Of a stretch of DNA of 64,000 bases, positions 58,881-64,000 are shown piece after piece (position 1 is the stretch's first letter; the number at the start of each line of letters is the position of its first letter). Both the position numbers and the translations under genes were made by a program. The notes under the pieces are model-generated. The model ran no database searches, was not told the origin of the DNA, and worked only from the letters and a program-made list of their open reading frames with translations. The stretch comes from Kribbella sp. NBC_00382 (GTDB taxonomy: Bacteria > Actinomycetota > Actinomycetes > Propionibacteriales > Kribbellaceae), in NCBI RefSeq assembly GCF_036067295.1, contig NZ_CP107954.1, positions 7,998,001-8,062,000 on the forward strand, given 5' to 3'.

Positions 58881-59921
58881 TCATTCCCAGCGGACCGGTA
58901 GGCCGTGTGCGCCCGAGCTGCCCAGGACCTGCCGCGAACCGCCCGGCCAGGTCTCGAGCACGATCAGGAACTCGACCTCCGAGTCGGGTGTACGCCGGTC
59001 GTGCTCGAGCCGTAGATGCGCGAGCGGCGCCGAGTCGCGAGCCTGCTCCCCCAGAGCCGCGATCAGCCCGAGAGCCTCCGTCTGCTCCTCAGCCCGAAGG
59101 TAGAACCACATGACCGAGTGCCAGATGACCGTGACGTGCCCCTCGGACAGTTCGACGTTGCGCAGGAACGACACCGCATCCTCACGCCGTACGTCGGCAG
59201 GCACCGACCGGGCGATCGCCAAAGCACCCCGCAGCCGCTCCAACCGCTCAAGCTGATCAGGCCACACGTAGGAGGTCAGCGTCAGCGCACCGTCCTCACT
59301 CAACGCATCCACCGGAGCAACGTCGCTACCGACCCGCTCAGCGATCCGCAACCCCGGTGCGGGCACCATCGCCCGCCCCGACCAGGCATCCGCAAACACC
59401 ACCGGGCTATCCGCCTGCCCGAAGCTAACCCCATTCACCAGGTAGCAGTACTGGTCCGCCCGCAGGTTGAGCCCAGCACTGGACCCGATCTCCAACAGCC
59501 GCACCGGCAACTGCACATCCTCCAGCAACCGGAGCAACCCACCGTAGAGAGCGATAGACCGCCCGACCTCGTTCGTCTGCGGCACCTGGCTCAACAGGCT
59601 GCGTAGCTCCGGCACCCGCGCAGATAGCAGCTGCTCGAACGCCTCCCAGCCGAGCACGGGGTCCCACTCGCCCCCGACGCTCGGGTAGAACACTGCAAGC
59701 TCAGGAGCCTCCCTTGCCAGCACCATGCGATGCACGGCGCCCAGCAAAGGCAGCGCGACCACGTAGTCCTGTGGCAGGTCCTCGCAGCCGGCCAGGATCC
59801 GGCTGGACACGCCACCGAGCTCATAGTCGTCCACGACCCGCCGGAGCAGGTCCGCGTACATAGGCGAGCCAAGCTCTTCGAACTGCTCGATCTGGCGCTG
59901 GAAGTTCGCTACGAGGTCCAC
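58881..59921 (-). CDS. DUF2332 family protein
   Basis: A 346-residue protein of the DUF2332 family: FQRQIEQFEELGSPMYADLLRRV near the start, LLEIGSSAGLNLRADQYCY in the middle and HVTVIWHSVMWFYL later. The second motif recalls a SAM-binding loop (LEIGSSAGLN), so a methyltransferase fold is possible but unproven. It ends 152 bp from the arginase stop on the opposite strand and starts 10 bp after glnD, so it may be cotranscribed with amtB-glnB-glnD. The family is largely actinobacterial. Confidence 0.85.
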   Translation of the reverse strand: MDLVANFQRQIEQFEELGSPMYADLLRRVVDDYELGGVSSRILAGCEDLPQDYVVALPLLGAVHRMVLAREAPELAVFYPSVGGEWDPVLGWEAFEQLLSARVPELRSLLSQVPQTNEVGRSIALYGGLLRLLEDVQLPVRLLEIGSSAGLNLRADQYCYLVNGVSFGQADSPVVFADAWSGRAMVPAPGLRIAERVGSDVAPVDALSEDGALTLTSYVWPDQLERLERLRGALAIARSVPADVRREDAVSFLRNVELSEGHVTVIWHSVMWFYLRAEEQTEALGLIAALGEQARDSAPLAHLRLEHDRRTPDSEVEFLIVLETWPGGSRQVLGSSGAHGLPVRWE

Positions 59922-59931
59922 CTGGACGAGA

Positions 59932-62193
59932 CTAGAAGCTCAAGCGATCCAGCACCGACTTGGCCGTCGTGCGCGCGTCCTCGTCCTCCAACGGCGAGCC
60001 ATCGCGATCAGTCAGGTAGAAGACGTCCACACACTCCGCACCGAGTGTGCTCACGTGCGCCGACCTCACGTCCGCCCCTGTCGCGGCAATGGCGGCAGTG
60101 ACGTCGTAGAGCAGCCCTGGCCGGTCATGCGCCCGCACCTGCAGCACAGTCGCCGTCTCGGATGCCCCTGGCAACAAGTCGACTCGGGAGGCTGCACTCT
60201 TGCCCCGGGAGGCGTCCCGCGCGGCCAACCGGCGTACGAGATCGCTGTCGTCTCGCAGAGCCACCGCAAGCCGGTCCCGCAACCGCACTGGGTCAGGTGC
60301 CGCACCAGCGACGGACCACTGCGAGATCCCCAGCCCCTCAACAGACGTAACAACAGCAGACCGTACTGCGAGACGCTCCACCGCGAGCACTCCGGCCACC
60401 GTCGACAAGGTCCCCACCTGGTCGGGTACGGCGACGTTGACCCGAACATCGCCACGATGCTCCGACACCGTCACACCCAGCCGTCCCACACCGACCACCT
60501 GGTGCAACTCGGGCACCGGGATCGGCGGAGCGTCGGTCCACAACCCAGCCCCTCCCCCGGACAACTCACCACGCACGCGCCGAGCCAACTCGCCCACCAA
60601 CCGCATCCGCCAAGGCGAGGCGGCAGCCGGACCGGCAGCCCGTGCATCGGCGTAGGTGAGAGCTTCCAGCAGGTCAAGCGTCTCGGTGTCGCCCACGATG
60701 CCCGCGACCAGCTCCACGGTCATCGGATCGTCCAGGTCGCGCCGAGTTGCCACCTGCGCCAGCACCAAGTGCTGCCGGACAAGCAGGGTGATCGTGTCGA
60801 CGTCCGCCTCAGCAAAGCCCAGCCGGCGAGCGACAGTGGTTGCGATGACCGCTCCGGTAACACTGTGGTCGCCCTCGACCGCCTTGCCGAGGTCATGGAC
60901 CAGTGCAGCGACCAGTAGTAGGTCAGGGCGCCGTACATCCCGAACCATCTTGGATGCCTCGACACAGGTCTCCAGCAAGTGCCGGTCAACCGTGTAGCGG
61001 TGCACTGCCGACTGCGGCGGCCGGAAGCGAACCAGGTCCCACTCGGGCAGGATCCGCGTGATGTACCCAGCCTGGTCCAACGCCTCCCAGACCTCCAGGA
61101 GACCCGACCCAGCTCCGATCAGCGCACAGAGCAGCCGCCGAGCCTCAGCAGGCCAGGGCTCCGGCAACAGCGCAGCAGTGCCCGCCAGGCGAGCACAGAC
61201 GGCCGGAGACAGCACGAGGTCCCTGTCGGCAGCCACAGCCGCAGCACGCAGTCCAAGCGCCGGATCCCTTTCAGGGCGGGCATCCGGCATCAGGACGACC
61301 TCGCCCTCGTGCTGCCCGACTCCCTCGTCCAGTGCCAGCAGCAACGGTCCACCGGTGCGGTTACGGCGTCGTGAGCGAGGCGGACGGGCCATCAGGCTCT
61401 CGATCCGCCGCCACGACACATCGCACACGTGCGCCAGGGTCCTGCCGGTCGAATAGATGTGCCGCAGCAGGGCATCGCGATCCGGCAGGCCAAGCCCAGC
61501 AGCGACTTCACCAGCCAGGTCAGCGACCACCCGGTCCGTTGCGCGGCCGGCGACGGAGTGCAGCTCGTCCCTGATGTTCAGCAGGTCCAACCGGGCCCGC
61601 TCAACCACCGGATGCGGTACGTCGATAAGCCAGGAGGCGACCAATGCCCGCAGCACGACGGCGTCCCGCAGCCCGCCGTACGCTTCCTTCAAGTCAGGCT
61701 CTGCGAGGTGGGCGAGCTCCCCGACCGTGTTGGCCCGGTCCCGGCACGCCTCGGCCAGCGCGGGCAGCCGCGTCTTCGCAGTACGACGCCAGTCCGCCAT
61801 CAGCAGCGACCGGAGCTGCAGTGTGAGGTGTGAGTCGCCCGCAACGTGCCGCGCGTCCAGCAGCCCCAGGGCGACTCGTACATCATCCGCTGCGGCCGAC
61901 GAAGCCTCAGCGATGGTCCGGACGCTGTGGTCCAGCTTGGTCCGCGAGTCCCAGAGCGGGTACCAGATCTGGGCGGCCAGTTCGTCGATCTGCGGGTATC
62001 CCTCGGTGTGCAGAAGCATCACGTCGAGATCGCTGTACGGCGAGAGCTCCTCCCGGCCGTAGCCGCCAACTGCGACCAGGGCAACGCCCTCGGTAGGAGT
62101 ACCGAGGGCGTCACACGCCTTGGAGAGGAGCAGGTACAGCAGCGCGTCGGCCTCTTCGGCACGCACGCGCCGCTGTGCTGCTCGATCAACCAT
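59932..62193 (-). CDS. glnD: PII uridylyl/adenylyltransferase GlnD
   Basis: A 753-residue bifunctional enzyme that modifies PII according to glutamine. The N-terminal nucleotidyltransferase domain has GGYGREELSPYSDLDVMLL; an HD phosphohydrolase domain follows with LVHDLGKAVEGDHS; two ACT domains (glutamine sensors) lie at the C-terminus (VAVPDQVGTLSTVAGV, VRAHDRPGLLYDVTAAI). In actinobacteria the reaction is adenylylation of the T-loop Tyr. ATG 62193 directly follows the glnB stop without spacing. Confidence 0.95.
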   Translation of the reverse strand: MVDRAAQRRVRAEEADALLYLLLSKACDALGTPTEGVALVAVGGYGREELSPYSDLDVMLLHTEGYPQIDELAAQIWYPLWDSRTKLDHSVRTIAEASSAAADDVRVALGLLDARHVAGDSHLTLQLRSLLMADWRRTAKTRLPALAEACRDRANTVGELAHLAEPDLKEAYGGLRDAVVLRALVASWLIDVPHPVVERARLDLLNIRDELHSVAGRATDRVVADLAGEVAAGLGLPDRDALLRHIYSTGRTLAHVCDVSWRRIESLMARPPRSRRRNRTGGPLLLALDEGVGQHEGEVVLMPDARPERDPALGLRAAAVAADRDLVLSPAVCARLAGTAALLPEPWPAEARRLLCALIGAGSGLLEVWEALDQAGYITRILPEWDLVRFRPPQSAVHRYTVDRHLLETCVEASKMVRDVRRPDLLLVAALVHDLGKAVEGDHSVTGAVIATTVARRLGFAEADVDTITLLVRQHLVLAQVATRRDLDDPMTVELVAGIVGDTETLDLLEALTYADARAAGPAAASPWRMRLVGELARRVRGELSGGGAGLWTDAPPIPVPELHQVVGVGRLGVTVSEHRGDVRVNVAVPDQVGTLSTVAGVLAVERLAVRSAVVTSVEGLGISQWSVAGAAPDPVRLRDRLAVALRDDSDLVRRLAARDASRGKSAASRVDLLPGASETATVLQVRAHDRPGLLYDVTAAIAATGADVRSAHVSTLGAECVDVFYLTDRDGSPLEDEDARTTAKSVLDRLSF

Positions 62194-62532
62194 CTACAGC
62201 GCGTCTCCGTCCAGCTCACCGGTACGGACCCGGACGATCGTCTCGACCGGGGTCACCCAGACCTTGCCGTCACCGATCTTGCCGGTCTGCGCGGCCTTCA
62301 CGATCACGTCCACCACGTCGGCGCCGTCACCGTCCTCGACGACCACCTCGAGCCGGACCTTCGGGACCAGGTCCACCTCGTACTCCGCACCTCGGTAGAC
62401 CTCGGTGTGGCCCTTCTGCCGGCCGTAGCCGCTCGCCTCGGTGACCGTCATGCCGGTCACCCCGAACGTCTCCAGCGCGGCCCGGACGTCTTCCAGCTTG
62501 TGCGGCTTGACCACCGCGGTGATCAGCTTCAT
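62194..62532 (-). CDS. glnB: PII nitrogen regulatory protein
   Basis: A 112-residue PII trimer subunit that senses 2-oxoglutarate and ATP/ADP. The T-loop has the modifiable Tyr51 in GHTEVYRGAEYEVDLVPK, and the signature VTEASGYGRQKG and C-terminal GKVWVTPVE motif are intact. It overlaps amtB by 4 bp (ATGA), as in the standard amtB-glnK pair, and would plug AmtB under nitrogen excess. The name glnK is equally justified. Confidence 0.96.
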   Translation of the reverse strand: MKLITAVVKPHKLEDVRAALETFGVTGMTVTEASGYGRQKGHTEVYRGAEYEVDLVPKVRLEVVVEDGDGADVVDVIVKAAQTGKIGDGKVWVTPVETIVRVRTGELDGDAL

Positions 62533-63863
62533 ACGTTCGCACCTTCCTTCTCAGCAGCGTCGGTCTCGGTCTCGGCGGCCACCGGCCGGGCGATCGCACT
62601 GTGCCCCCGCAGCCCGGAACCCGCGGCCAGGAAGTCGTACGCCGTCTCCGCGTGCTCGACCTGGTCGACACCGGCGACCTCGTCGTCCTCGCTGAGCCGG
62701 AAGCCGATCGTCTTGTCGATCACCTTGCCGAGGATGAACGCCACTGTGAACGAGTAGACACCGACGACCACGTTCGCCAGCGCCTGCTTGCCGAGCTGGC
62801 TCACGCCACCACCGTAGAACAGGCCGTTCACCGCGGACGGCGCCGCGGCGCTGCCCAGGAAGCCGATCGCCAGCGAGCCGAACAGACCGCCGACCAGGTG
62901 CACGCCGACCACGTCGAGCGAGTCGTCGAAGCCCAGCTTGTACTTCAGCGAGACCGCGAAGGCGCAGATGGCGCCGGCGAGCACGCCGAGGATGATCGCG
63001 CCGACCGGCGTGACCGCACCACAGGACGGGGTGATCGCGACCAGACCTGCCACAGCACCGGACGCCATCCCCAGCGTGGTCGCCTTGCCGTGCCGGATCC
63101 GTTCCACGATCAGCCAGCCGATCACGGCGGCGGCCGTGGCGACCTGCGTGTTGACGAAGGTGACCGCGGCGGTCGTACCGGCGCTCAGCGCCGAGCCCGC
63201 GTTGAAGCCGAACCAGCCGAACCACAGCAGGCCGGCGCCGAGGATGACCAGCGGCAGGCTGTGTGGACGCATCGGGTCCTTGCGCCACCCCACCCGGCGC
63301 CCGAGCACGAGGGCCAGCGCCAGCGCGGCGGCACCCGCGTTCACGTGGACCGCGGTACCACCAGCGAAGTCGATCGCTTTCAGCTTGTCGCCGATCCAGC
63401 CGCCGTTGCCGTCGTCGAGGAACCAGACGGAGTGCGCGACCGGGAAGTACACCAGGCAGGTCCAGCCCGCGACGAAGGCGATCCAGCCCCGGAAGGTGGC
63501 CCGGTCTGCGATCGCACCCGAGATCAGCGCCGGGGTGATGATCGCGAACATCAACTGGAAGGCGACGAAGGCGAGCGTCGGAATCGTGCCACTGACCGCG
63601 TCGGGAGCGATCAGGCCCTTCAGGCCGACCGCCGAGAAGTCACCGATCACGTGCCCGTTGTCACCGGTGAAGGTCAGCGAGAAGCCGACCACCACCCACA
63701 AGATGGTGACGACGGCGATGGTGATGGCACTCATCATCATCATGTTCAGCACGCTCTTCACGCGCACCATGCCGCCATAGAAGAAAGCCAGGCCCGGTGT
63801 CATCAAGAACACCAGCGCGGCACTTACCAAGACCCAGGCGGTATCGCCGGCGTTGATCTCCAT
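62529..63863 (-). CDS. amtB: Ammonium transporter AmtB
   Basis: A 444-residue Amt/Rh channel with eleven expected helices. Hallmarks: NAGDTAWVLVSAALVFLMTPGLAFFYGG, FGWFGFNAGSAL and GIVDFAGG-like VHVNAGAAALA, with a charged C-terminal tail. I place the start at the ATG at 63863 because GGAAGGG lies 9 bp upstream; ATGs at 63872 and 63881 are in frame. First gene of amtB-glnB-glnD. Upstream to the window edge no clear GlnR box was found. Confidence 0.93.
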   Translation of the reverse strand: MEINAGDTAWVLVSAALVFLMTPGLAFFYGGMVRVKSVLNMMMMSAITIAVVTILWVVVGFSLTFTGDNGHVIGDFSAVGLKGLIAPDAVSGTIPTLAFVAFQLMFAIITPALISGAIADRATFRGWIAFVAGWTCLVYFPVAHSVWFLDDGNGGWIGDKLKAIDFAGGTAVHVNAGAAALALALVLGRRVGWRKDPMRPHSLPLVILGAGLLWFGWFGFNAGSALSAGTTAAVTFVNTQVATAAAVIGWLIVERIRHGKATTLGMASGAVAGLVAITPSCGAVTPVGAIILGVLAGAICAFAVSLKYKLGFDDSLDVVGVHLVGGLFGSLAIGFLGSAAAPSAVNGLFYGGGVSQLGKQALANVVVGVYSFTVAFILGKVIDKTIGFRLSEDDEVAGVDQVEHAETAYDFLAAGSGLRGHSAIARPVAAETETDAAEKEGANV

Positions 63864-64000
63864 CAACGTCATCCCTTCCATCGATCTGGGGGGTGGCCCG
63901 CGTCCTCATCAGGGGGAGCTCCACAACGCCGGGAAGCCCGCGCACGGCCACACCGCAAACGGTGTCGGCGCGCCGTTTCAGAAGATCGGTCCTGATGTTT

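Noticed and set aside
63882..64000. GlnR binding site upstream of amtB
   Set aside because: GAAAC occurs near the window end but the required GTNAC half-site at 6 bp spacing is missing, so I do not call it.

Overview
The window is high-GC actinobacterial chromosome, most likely from the Propionibacteriales, and a Kribbella-like organism would fit. This rests on GC content, many GTG starts, frequent GTAC in codons, Ala/Glu-rich tails on ribosomal proteins, and gene order. It is not a phylogenetic result. I see no tRNA, rRNA, CRISPR array, insertion sequence, prophage or replication origin.

The backbone is the conserved actinobacterial housekeeping block on the minus strand. Read from right to left it is amtB-glnB-glnD, ffh, rpsP-khpA-rimM-trmD-rplS-lepB-lepB-rnhB-DUF2469, then yraN-comM-dprA, xerC, rpsB-tsf-pyrH-frr-cdsA and rlmN. 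As I recall the Mycobacterium tuberculosis order, all of these lie on one strand there. Here yraN-comM-dprA sits on the plus strand and in reversed map order, which is what an inversion in place would leave.

Accessory modules are set into this backbone. Positions 1-9.6 kb hold a partial unknown protein, a class III aminotransferase, a LOG-family protein, PdxY, a one-protein histidine kinase/LuxR regulator with a degenerate receiver, and a four-gene operon (class II aldolase, HAD phosphatase, DhaL, DhaK). Around 11.4-14.4 kb are a SelW-like protein, a secreted C39-like peptidase, a luciferase-like oxidoreductase and an acetyltransferase. At 26.2-27.2 kb there is a frameshifted trypsin-like protease.

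At 34-40.3 kb a DeoR regulator and GH4 glycosidase are divergent from a PfkB kinase and a sugar ABC importer that lacks its own ATPase. At 40.3-44 kb a membrane-anchored caspase-like protease is divergent from a small NfeD-like protein and a flotillin. From 44 to 53.8 kb the theme is the cell envelope: an M23 peptidase, a streptogrisin-type protease, a NarL-type two-component pair, an amidase and two lytic transglycosylases. The M23 peptidase and the amidase share a C-terminal SH3-like module.

Between ffh and glnD (55.7-57.8 kb) is a cassette I do not recognise: a protein with a duplicated alpha-helical domain, apparently split by a frameshift, followed by an HEXXH metallopeptidase-like protein. 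This is the best candidate for an undescribed system. Structured non-coding DNA is also notable: a 166-bp imperfect palindrome between khpA and rimM, a large rpsB-tsf hairpin, a possible rplS leader, and two copies of a dispersed hairpin repeat, each between convergent genes.
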